64,000 nucleotides of DNA, from assembly GCA_028023455.1 (NCBI GenBank), contig JAQFVV010006642.1, positions 310,001 through 374,000 on the forward strand, written 5' to 3'. Under the pieces are notes generated by a model that was not told the DNA's origin, did no database searches, and saw only the letters and a list, made by a program, of their open reading frames with translations. This document shows, one piece after another, positions 1-12,299 of the stretch (within the stretch, counting starts at the first letter, position 1; each line of letters opens with the position of its first letter). The position numbers and the translations under genes were made by a program. Source of the stretch: Epiperipatus broadwayi (taxonomy: Eukaryota > Onychophora > Udeonychophora > Euonychophora > Peripatidae).

Positions 1-93
1 AGTGTTAAGTAAAAAGTTTATTTGCTCCTCATGTGAATTTCCCTTGGAATGTGTAGTCTGTATAATCATGAAAATATAGCTCTGTGTTATTTA

Positions 94-112
94 ATCATCA
101 TCATCATCATTA
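94..112 (-). repeat. Trinucleotide 3' tail of the RTE element
   Basis: Five to six TGA/GAT-type triplets follow directly on the RT stop codon (113-115) on the minus strand. RTE elements characteristically end in a short simple repeat rather than poly(A). This fixes the 3' boundary of the LINE. Confidence 0.7.
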
Positions 113-1837
113 TCAACCATTATCAATCCACTGCAGGATGAAGGTCTCTCCAAGTTTAATCCATCTTCTCTGATCTTTAGCTTCTCTTCTCCACATCACC
201 CCTACACATTTTCTTATTTCATCCATCCATCTTACATGTGGTCTCCTTCTGGGTCTTTTACAATCTCTTGGAATCCAGTTTAAAATTTCAATTGTCCATC
301 TATTATCATCTCTTCTAGCAATATGTCCAGCCCAACTCCACTTCAATCTTTTAATTTTTTCAATGAGGTCAGTAACACCTGTTTGTTCTCTTACCCATAC
401 ATTGCGTTTTCGATATCTTCTTGTTACTCCCAACATACATCTCTCCATACTTCTTTGAGTGGTCTGAAGTCTCTGTATTGATCTTCTATTAAGTGTCCAA
501 GTCTCAGATCCATAAGTAAGAACTGGTAAAACACATTTGTTAAAAACCTTTCTTTTCAAACACATAGGCATATTTCCTTTTAATATCAAGTTATTTCTAC
601 CAAAAGCACTCCAACCAAGTTTAATTCTATGATTAATTTCCTCTATTATGTTTCCATCTGTATTAATAATCTGACCAAGGTATTTGTAACTCTTAACTTC
701 TTCTAATTCATCATAATCAATCTTTATTTTCATATTTTGAGCAAATCAATTAAACATTACTTTAGTCTTTTTAACATTTATCTTTAGTCCTACTTTCCTA
801 CTTTCATCTGATAACTCCTGCAACATTTCCTGCAGCTTGGAAGCATTATTTGCAAAAACAACTACATCATCTGCAAAATCTAAATGACTTAAATAATCTC
901 CATTTACTTTCACTCCTTTAGTTTCCCATTTTAATCCACAAAATACTTCTTGAAGCACTGCTGTAAAAAGTTTTGGAGATATGGAGTCACCTTGTCTTAC
1001 ACCTTTCTCAATGTTGACTTTCCCAGTATCATTATGTAATCTAATTGTTGCTGTTGCATTTTTATAAATATTCTTTAAAATATGACAATATCCTGGATCT
1101 ATACCTTGATGATCCAATGCTTTAATCACTGAAGAAATGTTTATAGAATCAAATGCCTTTTCATAATCTACAAATCCAAAACATAATGACAACTCATATT
1201 CATTTGTCCTTTCTATAACTTCTCTCAATACTTGAATATGATCTACTGTACTAAAACCACTTTTAAATCCAGCTTGTTCTCTTGGTTGGTGAAAATCCAA
1301 GGTTCTCTGTAGACGAGTTGTAATTATCTTGGTAAAAATTTTATATAAAACTGATAAAAGGCTGATAGGTCTGTAATTTCTAATATCTTCTTTATCACCT
1401 TTTTAAAATATTAATATTATTACTGCATTCTTCCAATCATCCGGTAGATCTTTATCATTTAGACATTTGGTATATAACTTTGCTAATATTTTTTCTGTTT
1501 CTTCACCTGCTTCTTTTAATATATCAATTATAATTCCATCATTACCTGGAGTCTTTCCTTTCCTTTTTTCATACATTTAATTGCATTTCTCACTTCTTCA
1601 TTTAAAATTCTGGGCAATTCGGAAGATGTAATAGATATAGGAGGTACTTGTTCTTTATTACTATATAATTCTTGATAAAAATCTTCTACCAATTTCATAA
1701 TGTCATCCCTCTTTTTAGTAATAATTCCATCTTTTTTCCTTATTGCAGATATAAATTTCCTACCAATACCAAAATGTTGTTTTACATTCTTAAGACTTTT
1801 ATTTTCTTGATATAATATTAGTGTCTTACTTTGTTGG
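113..1837 (-). pseudogene. RTE reverse transcriptase, broken reading frame
   Basis: Reverse transcriptase (RNA-templated DNA synthesis) of an RTE LINE. Reading on the minus strand, the order is: a pre-RT linker with a KKDGIITKKRDDI stretch (about 1710-1750), KTPGNDGI (about 1540), NYRPISLLS (about 1375), the DYEKAFDS motif with its catalytic aspartate (about 1145-1168), GVRQGDSISPKLF (about 965-1003), and the FADD active site at 866-877. The C-terminal part has the typical KSYKYLGQII and GSETWTL motifs and a WAGHIARRDDNRW / RPHVRWMDEI end. Breaks: TGA at 746-748 and TAA at 1403-1405, both in frame, and a one-base frameshift near 1555-1565. The decay is moderate, so the family was active fairly recently, but this copy cannot make a full protein. 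The clade is confident from motif order; the exact family is not known. Confidence 0.88.
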
Positions 1838-4800
1838 ATGGTTTATGACATTGTCCGAAATGAAGTAATTATTTAATATTTTCTTAATGAATGGATAGTG
1901 TGTGGAAAAGATTGTTTTCTATTATTGTTGCTTGGACACACACACGCGTAATATAAACAATATTGCGAATATAAAAGTATAGAGTTATTGAAATTAAAAA
2001 CAGGAAATATATGTTTTGAAACATATTATATTCATTTAATATTGTATTATAAGTCATCAAACCATCAGAATGAATATGATTTCATTGTTATGCGTGAAAG
2101 GTATATGTAATTAAAAACGATTATTTAATTAGTTAGAAAAAGTTGCTTTGTTGATGGCCAAATATGTTAGTTTGATTTATTTTATTAATCAATAGAATAT
2201 CCTCTCATAAATATTTATTGTGCCAATAATATAATATATTATTTAGTTAATGATATGTTTAAATGAAACGCTTAAGCAAAGCAGGTATTCATAGTTAGAA
2301 TATTCAAGTTTTGTTGTTAATTTCTGATTTCAAAAAGATATAAATAATGTAATATAATAGGGATAATCCCAAACTGATGTGCAAGGTTTGTTTGAGAATT
2401 TAAAAATTATTAAGACAAGCAGTCTTATTGTAAATAAGTATATTAAATTAAATTTTAGTGTAATAAATGATTTGTTTATTTATTAAAGAACTGTGTCTTG
2501 AGTTATTCTTGTATACATTCGTGTTTCAATTTCCACATCTCCACATTTCATACATCTATTATAAAATAGATATATTATTTTATAGTTATAATATCAAATG
2601 TGCTGGTGTCTGACAATCTTATTTTCTTAATCCAAACATTATAAGGTACATTTGCCACTTGATAAATGTATTAGAAAGGTTGCCCAATTAGTATATTTGT
2701 TAGATGATGATATGAGATTAAAATATCCCCATGTCTGTCATTATCTTATTTCTAAACACAGTAAAACATTTAGTCAATTTATTTTATTACATTTTATTAT
2801 AAGTTAGAATTATAAATTATGGGCCAATGTATTTTCTTTAATTCAACTGTGTTTTAAAATTCCCTGAGATCTTATTGTATATTCCTTGATCGGCATTAAG
2901 GTAGCTGTTTAGATGATGATATGCCAAGTCATAGAATTGTTTAGTGATATAATTATATCAAGCTGATATACTTGGATGAAGGGAGAAATTAAGTTGAAAG
3001 GATATTTTAATAGACTGTACTAATAAACATTGTGATTCTTTATCATGCAGTTAGTTAACAAAAAGGATTTACATTATATTTAATGTTTTATAGTATTTCT
3101 TCTTTCATTTACTTATAATTATATATCTTATGAACTTCCCATGATTTCCCTCTGAGCTGAGCTGAATGTAGACTTAGGTAAAGAGTCTCAGTAATAATTT
3201 TTTATCAGATATGTTATTATATTGTTCTATTCATTAATAGAACTGGCGCCCTGGGCATTTACCCATATAATGTATATGAGCGGTGTTGGGAGTGTAGGTT
3301 ATAATATATATATATATATATATATAGGACTCCTCTTCTTTAGAGAACTATAGTTTTTCTTATAAATCATGTAGTCTTTAAGATAGCAAGGTGGCTTCCA
3401 CAATCTTTTAGGTTTATATATTTGTTTTAAGATTACTTTCTTCATGTATGATTGATTTTATTGTACTTTTGCCATCTGCGCATCCTGCATTTAATTCTTC
3501 TCTTTCTCGTTTAATCATATGGTAGATTTTCTTTCCTTTACTAAACTCCTGACTTAATCCTATTTAGGATGGTAAACTGTTATTTATTAATTATTGATCT
3601 ATATGATTTGTATGATGATGGAATTGTGTGTTCACTTCTGATTCTATGAGTTTAATTTTATTTGAAAGTACTTTCATTATCATGCCTGGTGTCCACTTTT
3701 TTTAGGGATTCTCTAACCCAAATGTTTTGGCCCACTGTGAATTATTTGCATTCACTTGTCACAGTTTTTATAGAATCAAGTTGTGGGCACAATAGCAATA
3801 GTTTGGTTCTTAATTTGTGGCCTAATAACTTATCTGCTGGTAAAATCTTTATTGATGATATGGTGTAGAGTGGTGATATATCATTGCTGTCTGAAGAACT
3901 TCATGGATTTGCTGAAACTCTGACTTGTTAAAGAGTTTGCTTTAACTGTTTTACAGCCTTATTGGTTAGTCAACTTGACTCTGGATAGTAAGGTGGAATA
4001 CAAACATGTTTGATACCCCACTTATTAGGCCAGAATTGTTATCTAGATTGGATTGAGTATTCATCACCATGGACCAATCTATATACAGATAGACAATGTA
4101 TATCCAATAGCAAGAATGAGCCAATGTATAATGATGCTCACTAAATTTGAATGTTTCTATTATGGATGGTGATCTGGCAATAAATAGCCAATCCATTTGA
4201 AGATAAGGTCAGAGAACTACTGTGACAAAACTGAAGGACAGAACACATATTCTCCATAGAACTATTGTTAAACCAAAATGGCAGAATACATGCTAGAATG
4301 TAAATTCTTCCAGAGATACCAAGAGTCAAGCTAAATGGCAGTGAGACAAGTCTATGTTCAAAACTAGAATCTGCTAAAACCTAATGCTAATATGAGACAA
4401 GCTGTCAGAGTACATCCAAAAGTGTCACCTATCTATTCATAAGGTACAGTGACACAAAACAGCTGGAAATGGCAGGTAAAATTATAATGTTCTTGGAGTT
4501 CCCACTTTTTATAATTGCAGTGCAATGATAGAAGCTATATCTTGCCAATGGTAGAAGGCAGTAAGATAATCACTGTATATAGTGTAAATATGCAAATGTA
4601 TATCTGTTTTATGTTATATTAATAAATATATATTAAACTTCGGCAATTGTTCACCAAGCTTTTCTAACTGTTAAAGTCCGAAATCAAGCCAAAATGTTTT
4701 ATGTTTTAATAATAGATTTTGAATGTAAATAAATATATTTTCCATAATTTTTTACAATCATAATTAAGATTTTACATTAATTTACCTAAGTATAAACTTT

Positions 4801-5186
4801 GATTCAAAAATTTTTACAAGAAAAATAAGACAAGTAAATAGCACTTGACTGCTATTCTAGACAAGTGAATAAGTTTGACCACCATTTGCATATCAATAAC
4901 ATTCGTTGCCAGTTAACAAAATGCAATTATTTTTCATAAATATTTATGTATTTTATGATTATTTTACACTATAATAATTAATAATGTGACTAGATTTAGA
5001 TTTTTATTTAAAGTATTTAATTTTAGACAAAGAAAAGGTAACAGAAGTGAATAACGAGCAGCTATAACTTCTAAGACACGAGAAGTCAATGGCGATTTCA
5101 TGTTATAATTGGTTGAAATATAATTCTTTTGTTTCACTGCAGGCTATGTTTTTTTAATTTGTCGTTATATTTAACCAATTTGAATG
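1838..5186. other. AT-rich stretch without recognised genes
   Basis: No open frame here looks coding; the longest are 60-80 codons with AT-driven composition and no motifs. A (TA)n tract sits at 3304-3326. Bases 3660-4400 are slightly less AT-rich and might be a very old transposon relic, but I found no recognisable domain. Confidence 0.5.
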
Positions 5187-5203
5187 TAAAATGATTCAAT
5201 TTT
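5187..5203. repeat. Target-site duplication of SINE copy 1 (left)
   Basis: A 17-bp direct repeat, identical to 5310-5326 on the other side of the SINE. It defines the insertion precisely. Confidence 0.85.
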
Positions 5204-5309
5204 TTTTTTCATATGTCATAGCATCGTCCGAAGGTGAACCTACAACTGTCTGCAACCAACTACTTGCTTGCAAGGTGCTGCGATGACCTCTCGGTTAACA
5301 GCGCTTGAC
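5204..5309 (-). mobile_element. tRNA-derived SINE, copy 1
   Basis: Short interspersed element on the minus strand. On that strand it starts with a tRNA-like head with a box A-like TTAACCGAGAGGTCATCG and a box B-like GGTTCACC, and ends in an A-run. It is flanked by perfect 17-bp direct repeats (TAAAATGATTCAATTTT at 5187-5203 and 5310-5326), the hallmark of LINE-mediated insertion. It shares head, body and orientation with copy 2 at 6613-6731. Copy 1 has lost CpG sites in the promoter boxes relative to copy 2. Confidence 0.82.
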
Positions 5310-5326
5310 TAAAATGATTCAATTTT

Positions 5327-6184
5327 AAGAAGCTAAATTAAAACAATTCTGATTTTTGTACATTAATATATTTGTGAATAGAAACGGTCTAGAATCGCAT
5401 TTGATGAATAAAATCACTCATTTTTTTCTCAATCTGAACAATAAGAAAATTTGTCAGTCTTAATTAATTAACTCCTTTGCTTATTAAGAATCTCACATGA
5501 TAATTTGTTATTCTAGCAAGCATAAAATTCTATATGATTCCTTATAATTAAATTCCGAATAATAAGATCATTGTTAGAAAATCAGTCATAATTTTTCTTT
5601 TTAGTGAACCCAAAATCAGATTTACTTGTGCTCATAACATATTCTTTAAGAAAATTATATACCTCAATAACATGACGGTTCTGAAAGTTTAAATGAAAAA
5701 CTTTAGCATTTGTTTTAAAATCAAAAAAAAAAAAAAAAGATCCATATTAATAATAATTTGGTGATTGAAATGAAACCAAGTTTGCCAAGAAACGTATGAT
5801 TTTGTATTTATAGTATTACATTTCTGAATCCCTTTGAAAAGATATTAAAAAAGAAATTAAGTAATTTTCATTAATTATTATCATTTTATTTTCCCATTTT
5901 AATTCAGAAAAATATTTCCGTTAATATATACTGTAATACTATCTCTATCAATATTAATATTTTAATGTTACCATGCAATCCCACCACTGTTGTCGTATTT
6001 TGATAAATATCCTTGAGATTTTGGCACTAATATGGTCTTTATGTTTCAAAGTTTTAATTACGTCAATAAAACGATGCTTATAACTTCAAATATCTTTCAG
6101 TAAACTAGAAGTCCAATGCAAATTAGCAACTCGTATTTTTTATTCATTTCAATAATTTTCTTAATATTTGGAAGTAATCTACAG
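5327..6184. other. AT-rich stretch, nothing recognised
   Basis: Simple AT-rich sequence with homopolymer runs, including an A-run near 5724. No coding, RNA or repeat signal was seen. Confidence 0.5.
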
Positions 6185-6480
6185 CAGTGGTGCGCAACCT
6201 TTTTATATTTGCGACCCCCATACTCAGACTGAAATTTTACACGACCCATTATATATTGTTACTATCTTATTATAAGTATATAAGAATAGTAATAATAAAA
6301 GTCGTTTTACCACATACAAATATATATCTTTATATTATATTTCAGTACATACAATTTGATATTGATATAAGATCTTTGAAAAAAGTACATATCGTACAAC
6401 ACGAGAACTTTTTAAAATTTTCACGACCCCCAACATTTTTTCTATAACCCTTTCAAAGGTCACAACCGGATCTATTGTAC
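6185..6480 (+). mobile_element. hAT-like transposon terminus, fragment
   Basis: CAGTGGTGCGCAACCT followed within about 20 bp by GCGACCCCC matches the characteristic terminal repeat style of hAT (Charlie-type) DNA transposons, which start CAGTGGT..CAACC and carry a nearby GCGACCCC. A second ACGACCCCC occurs at about 6422. No matching inverted terminus was found downstream, and no transposase. It is either a truncated element or a decayed non-autonomous one. The right boundary is arbitrary. Confidence 0.5.
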
Positions 6481-6612
6481 TATAATCGCTTGTAATATCA
6501 GAGTTTTTTAGGGTGAGGGCTTGGTAAAATTTCAAAGTCGTTTTTAGATAAACTATAACTGATCTTAATAAAAACTTTGTACAGAACATACTCTGTAATT
6601 CCTAATATCTTT

Positions 6613-6731
6613 TTTTTTTCTCCATATGTTATAGCTTCTGCCGGGAGGCGAACCTACAACAACCAACCGTCTGCAAACAACTGCTTGCTTGCAAGGCGGC
6701 TGCGCTGACATCTCGGCTAACAACGTTTGAC
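6613..6731 (-). mobile_element. tRNA-derived SINE, copy 2
   Basis: Same family as copy 1 and better preserved. On the minus strand box A is at 6703-6719 (TAGCCGAGATGTCAGCG) and box B at 6643-6654 (GGTTCGCCTCCC); both fit RNA polymerase III internal promoter boxes of tRNA genes. The element ends in an A-run at 6613-6620. It is flanked by a perfect 16-bp duplication (AATTCCTAATATCTTT at 6597-6612 and 6732-6747). The tRNA parent cannot be named with certainty, though the TAGCCGAG-type D-arm recalls Ser/Leu-like class II tRNAs. Confidence 0.86.
6643..6719 (-). promoter_or_regulatory. Pol III boxes A and B of SINE copy 2
   Basis: Box A 6703-6719 and box B 6643-6654 on the minus strand, about 50 bp apart, in the order and spacing range of a tRNA-type internal promoter. 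Confidence 0.65.
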
Positions 6732-6747
6732 AATTCCTAATATCTTT

Positions 6748-8683
6748 ATATCAATATTATTACTAGTTTTCTGATCATGTGATATTTTTTTAATTATTTA
6801 AATATTTAGTTGTAGTTTTGCCAATATTTTTTTAAATTTCTTTATTGCTTATTTTAAAATATGATGATAATTCCACCACTTTCCAAACTTTTTAAATCGT
6901 CTTAAATTAACTGCTTCATTCTCGTCTTCTTTTAAAATAACTGGTAATTCAAAAGTTTCTGTTACATATATATTAGGTATTTTGTTTTATTTGTTTTTTT
7001 TTTTTTTATAACTATGTATTTCTTTATAGAATTCTTCCATACATTTCATACAGTTTCTCTCTCTCTCTCTTTTATTAAAAGTGCTTTTATTTTTATTGTT
7101 GAAACATTTTTTTTCAATACCAATACATTCATTAATAGTTTTTGTGTGTTTTTTTTCCTGTATCTTTCCTAACCAATTAATAATTATAACTCATTTTTTA
7201 TGATTTTACCGCATCCAAATATTCAATTTTTTTAAATTGAGCATTTTACATATTTTTATATTCGTTCTCTTGACTCATTAAAAAATGATTGACGAATTAC
7301 TGCTCTTTTGAACCCAATTTTTATTATTTATTTTTTTGTCCTCCTTAGTTTAGTACAGTGATAAAGTGAAAGATATTTGAATTTGAAGCAGCTGTCCCGA
7401 TCCATTTTTCAGGTATTCAAACTTCTTATAAATCTCTAGCAATAAACCATTTTATTATTCTATTATATATATTTTAATCTTTTTATTTAATTTTTCAAGT
7501 CAGACATATTATTAATTTCTATTAATATTTTAAAACAATTTGCAAATTAGTTTAAATTTCCCCAATATTTCAGAATGTTAGCAAAAATAACTGCATTTTC
7601 TAATAACTTATTTGTTTATTTTTTAGTTTTGCATTATCTATAATCTCCCTAAACTATGAATCTATTAAATAATTTATAATCTTGAAATACATATTTATAT
7701 TAATTAAGATATAAATTAATTCAGTAATATCTTTATATGCTTGCGAACATGTTCATTTTTGTTACTAAAAAAAATTCATAATTTATATATTTTTTTCTAG
7801 AGAATTCACAATGCTATGAACCCTCCTATTTCTGTATCCGATATAAATGTACTCACAACATTTATTTGTTAATAGTTTTTTAGTTAAAGTATTGAAATAT
7901 TTTATGGCCATTTTAAAAATAAAATACTGTGTAGTTGATCTGATCAAAAGTATTCTGTACATCTACATAAAAATTTTGTACATTTTCACAACAGTGATAA
8001 CTAGTTGGGGCATAAAAATGAACGACTGGGTTTGATATCTTGCATTAAATTAATAACTAATCCTATCACTCTTTCAGATATGATATCCATCTATACAAAA
8101 TTGTTTTTTAATTTTTTTTTGTTAATAATAAATGTTATTCCCGTTGCCAATATTTGGGCCCTTATTTTAAAATATCTGTCCACTTCTCAATTTAACTCTC
8201 ATCTTTTATTTTATCTTCATAAAATGCACCAATGCCCTATTTAATACTGATTTTTCCTTCAATTCTTTCAATCCACCTTTAGATCCTTCAGCTTCAAAGT
8301 GACCTGAAGTTTGTAAATAACTAAATCAAAGACCATGTCATTTAGTAGTTCTAGGTTCTAATCTGTTAGTTGTCAGTATCTCTTTCTTTTAATTCATAAT
8401 CGTTATCTCAGCCAATTACTTTACTTTCTTCAGGACTTCTATCTGGCATGACTGTCAATATAGAACAAAAAGAGCACCCACATATTCCTATATTTATTCT
8501 AACTTCAAATAAGCCTAACTAATGTTTCAGATAAAATCTTTTGGATATCTGAAAAAAAAAGTAAATTTTCCATACTGGCTAATAATTATTGATGAGAAAT
8601 CTATTTTTGTTATTTTATATATGAACAATTAGATAGTAATAGCAATTGCAAGGAGAGGAACATATGAAATGAATATTATATAT
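6748..8683. other. AT-rich stretch, nothing recognised
   Basis: Long T- and A-runs, one short (CT)n tract at about 7052-7069, and only spurious short open frames. Nothing coding was seen. Confidence 0.5.
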
Positions 8684-9172
8684 AGAGCCTGCAAAACAAG
8701 CTCTTAACAAGCTTTGAGAATATCCTCAACCCCAGACCGGTTTCTGCATCTAGCATCATCAGTGAGGTACCAGCATATTCATTAGATTAAAAATACTAGG
8801 ACCAGCCGAGCACTTTATCTAATGTATATCTATTGAGAAGAAAATCTGAAATTTTTAGACATTCATCTGTCTAAAAATCCAGCTATCTAACTCAAATAGC
8901 CATATGGGACTGAACTAAGTTAGATAGCTGGATTTTTAGACATATGGATGTCTGAAAATTTCAGATTTTCTTCTCAATATTTATACTATTAGATAAATTA
9001 ATGTAACGACTTATTTATATATCATTACAATACATTAGATAAAGTGCTGGGCTGGTCCTAGTATTTTTAATATAATGAATATCCAGGTACCTCACTGACG
9101 ACTAGATGCAGAAACCAATCCTGGGGTTAAGGATATTCTCAAAGCTAGTTACGATCTTGTTTTGCAGGCTCT
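8684..9172. mobile_element. Foldback (palindromic) element, about 490 bp
   Basis: The left half (8684 to about 8895) and the right half (about 8920-9172) are inverted copies of each other with scattered substitutions and a small insertion near 9000-9030. The outer ends read AGAGCCTGCAAAACAAG on the left and its complement on the right. The centre is only about 25 bp, so the single strand would fold into one long hairpin. No coding capacity; a non-autonomous foldback/MITE-type element. Flanks are TATATAT on both sides, which may be the target duplication or just local composition. Confidence 0.75.
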
Positions 9173-9585
9173 ATATATATCATTTGTAAATATGAGCTTT
9201 ATTAAAATTAGGAAATGAATATTATAACTTTGTTCCGATTACTTTCTTTAAGGTCTAAAAATGAAATCAATGTTTTATTCCACCCTCTCACTTAATAGTG
9301 AAATTTTTGCAAACCTATATGTTATTTGAAAGGCTAGTTAAGAACAAAGTGATCAGCACTGAGGTGAATAAACTTTATCATCCCAATACATGAACGTATC
9401 TCTATTTAGTCTGAAAAGTCATCCAGTTAATATTATATTTTGAAAAAAAAAATGCTATTCCTGATAATTAAAATACAAAAAAACTTTAAGACAAAATTAT
9501 TAATCAAGTAAATCCAAATTAATTTAATAATCCCAGGATTAAAAAAACAGTTGGAATAGTTTGTTGCTTGGGAGTTCAAAAGAGC

Positions 9586-10052
9586 ACCGAAATGACAGAG
9601 TGATGAAGCTAGACCTTGATCCATGAACCTTGGCCTCCAGAGTCTGCCATTGAACCCCCAAGCAGAGTAATAAATGATTGTTTGTTATTGACCAAACCTA
9701 TTTCATTTCATTAGCATTAATCTATTATAGCTTTATATTTCACCTAAATTTACTGATTGTGAAGCTGAAACTTATTTCAGAATAGTTATTTTAAATCATC
9801 GCCCTTCTCGTCCGCCCTATATATTTAGTGGAATGGCAGAGTGGCAGACACTGAGGTCAAAGCCCAAGGACTGCAGTTCTGCTATTTCCAATATTCGAAC
9901 TTTTTATGAATTAGCGAATAGTAAACTATTAGATTATTTTTGCTGTCCAAGATTTGTTGTAGCAGTAGAATGACAGTCTGGAGCTCAATGCCCAGGGGTC
10001 GCCGTCTTGTTCTCTCATTTCCGGTATTCGAACTTGTTATGAATCAGCAATG
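9586..10052 (+). repeat. Three tRNA-like repeat units
   Basis: Units at about 9586-9690, 9827-9925 and 9958-10,052 each start with a GAATGRCAG-type segment resembling a Pol III box A (best: TGGCAGAGTGGCAGACACTG at 9835). The last two end 60-70 bp later in ATTCGAAC, a box B-like sequence. The last two units also share the following TTATGAATYAGC. They look like diverged SINE heads of a family different from the one at 5.2 and 6.6 kb. No target duplication was seen, so this is tentative. Confidence 0.4.
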
Positions 10053-12159
10053 AAATATTTGATTACTGTACATTTTTTCAGCTTAAAAGCGGTCTTTTAA
10101 TATATATATATATTTAAAAAATCAATCAAATTTAGAAATAAATGATTTTTAAAAGCATTCAAATTATTATTACTAATATAAATGCAATTTTGCAAAAATA
10201 ATTGTCAAATTAATGATTTAAAAGTTACTTTTTGATTTAAAACTAATTTAGCTATTAAAATTTTACTTTAACTTGTAGATCATTTAAAAACAATTTTTAT
10301 AATGTACCTGTCAAATTTCTTTCCGTACAAAGGTTTATTTATTAAAGATTTTTATGCTAATTATTTTCCAGGTGTAAATTCCCAGTAGCTTTAATTTATC
10401 GCGAAAAGCATGCAGAAAATTGCAAGTTTCTTTTACTAAAGTTTCTTATATTTGCGATATTTATTGTAAAATAGTTAATATTTATATAAAAAAAAGCGAA
10501 AACTTTTAATGCTTTCGACGTCAGCATGCTAAATAAATTCAGTACTAACAATGTTTGATCGCCATCTAGTGGCGATCTGTTTTTATTTTATTTTAAGGAA
10601 TTGCTTTTTAATAAATATTTAAAAACGAATAGAACAACTAAATTTTTATAATTGCAGAACTATTAAATTGTTGTTTATTTATTTATTTGTTTTTAAAGAA
10701 AGATTTTCTTACTGAGACAAATTGAATAAAAATGCAAACCTAATTAAAGATGTGGCGTCCATTATAGTTATAACTATTATTAAATATTAGTGTTTTAAAT
10801 TTGTTTTTGTTTTTTTAAATTTAAATGTGGGCATGTGAAAGTTGAAAATCATACTTTCTAAAAATAAAATAAGTATAGTGAATTTAAAAAGTTTAATGAG
10901 AATGCCACCACCCCCCTTCCGTTGTCTTCATTATTATTATCTCAAAACTATTCCCAGATATTTTAAAAAACTGAAGTATCGATTGTTTCTGGGAGGAGGG
11001 GGGGATATATACAGTTTTGCGAGTCAATAAATTATACTAATTGAATTATTTTATTTTTAGTGCATAAGAAATTCAAGTTCCTTGTCATGATCCATAGACA
11101 TTGATTGGTTTTTATATTCATCAGTTAAATCGTTTATTACTTGCTTTTTCTCTATTCTTTGACTTTAAAAATGACTATTTTTTTTATGAGCGACTGCTCA
11201 TAATTGCATAGATGTGTGTATATTTTTATTATAGTTACATAAAAAACAAATTTTTCAAAAAAAGGTTTGGGGTATTCATTTACATATATATAAAATTATG
11301 AATTATTTTGAAAAAAAAAAAATATGTAGATGATATTTTAAATTCATCAAAACATTTTAGCTGGATTTACAAACCATCCTTTGGATAGGTACAGCTGTTC
11401 AAGAATATTGCAAAAATATACACAAATCAGAACTATATATATATGATAAACTTTCCTCACCCTGTTCATATCACGATGCTGCTTGTTCTCTATTGTAAGA
11501 TTTGCCTAGCAAACATAAAATGAATCTAATTATATTTGGTTTGTCAGTTCTTATAAGAATAGAAAATTTAACAAGTGATATTAATTAAACTAAACTTCCA
11601 ATCCTATTCAGACATTAGCCAAAGCATCATTCAATATAAAAATAATTTTACTTCACCAGATAGATACAATCGCTACTACTTTTAATAGGCTTGTAGGTAA
11701 ATAATTAAATATCACAATGTAAATACTACACAATACAGGGTTTTTAAGAAGATATAATCTTGGGAATGATAAACTTTTTTGAACTGTTTATATCAAGGCA
11801 TTGCTTCCATTGTAAAATTTGCTTTGACATTTATATTTGTTTTTCTAGTTCTTATAAAAATAGAAAATCTAATAAATGATTGTAATTAAAATGAATTTCA
11901 CTGATACAAATGAAGAAGGAAACTTTACTTATTTCATAATTGCATATTATTATAAATGCTGTATTAATTAATATTTTAATTGTCAATCTAAATATAAGTC
12001 AATACATAAGGCTAAAGTTTAATAAATTAACAAAATATCTACAATCTATTATCAACGTTAGCTCAATAAATTATATATATATTATTAAAAACCAATCAAC
12101 ACTTAGATAATCCCAATATCAATAACAGACAACAATTTCAAACTTTTTATCAAGGCAAT
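10053..12159. other. AT-rich stretch with one CTCF-like site
   Basis: No gene or repeat family was recognised. Notable only for a GC-rich palindrome at 10,557-10,577 and for C-rich (about 10,910) and G-rich (about 10,992) runs 80 bp apart. Confidence 0.45.
10560..10572 (-). promoter_or_regulatory. CTCF core-like motif inside a palindrome
   Basis: On the minus strand CCACTAGATGGCG fits the published CTCF core consensus CCASYAGRKGGCR at every position. It lies inside an 8-bp-arm palindrome (GATCGCCA / TGGCGATC, 10,557-10,577) in otherwise AT-rich DNA. Whether any factor binds here is unknown. Confidence 0.3.
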
Positions 12160-12285
12160 GTTCTCAGCTTTCCATTCTATCTCGTATAACCGATACACAT
12201 GGCCACACACATGTGAAAAAGATAAATAATATCCAGTATATAGATTTCGTGCTGAACTAGCACTCCTCAGTTGATTTAGATCATT
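12160..12285 (+). repeat. Dispersed repeat shared with 24.22-24.33 kb
   Basis: The segment from CTTTCCATTCTATCTC through AAAAAGATAAATAAT to AGTTGATTTAGATC is recognisably similar to 24,220-24,330 in the same orientation. No coding content; family unknown. Confidence 0.5.
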
Positions 12286-12299
12286 CATAATTTACATTT

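Larger units (their letters stand above)
94..1837 (-). mobile_element. RTE-clade LINE, 5'-truncated copy
   Basis: This is a non-LTR retrotransposon fragment on the minus strand. The stop codon is followed almost at once by a short trinucleotide tail, as is usual for RTE elements, and the 5' end is cut inside the region just upstream of the reverse transcriptase fingers, a common result of incomplete target-primed reverse transcription. No endonuclease is present. I saw no clear target-site duplication. The family assignment rests on the protein motifs described in the reverse transcriptase entry. A second, much older copy of a closely similar family lies at about 14.4-16.4 kb on the plus strand. 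Confidence 0.88.

Noticed and set aside
3249-3262. TGGCGCCCTGGGC, which starts like a retroelement primer site
   Set aside because: Only the first eight bases fit; there is no LTR upstream and no gag or pol downstream.
3662-4329. Short frames in 3.6-4.4 kb as host exons
   Set aside because: No convincing splice context, codon bias or protein motif; lengths are what AT-rich random sequence gives.
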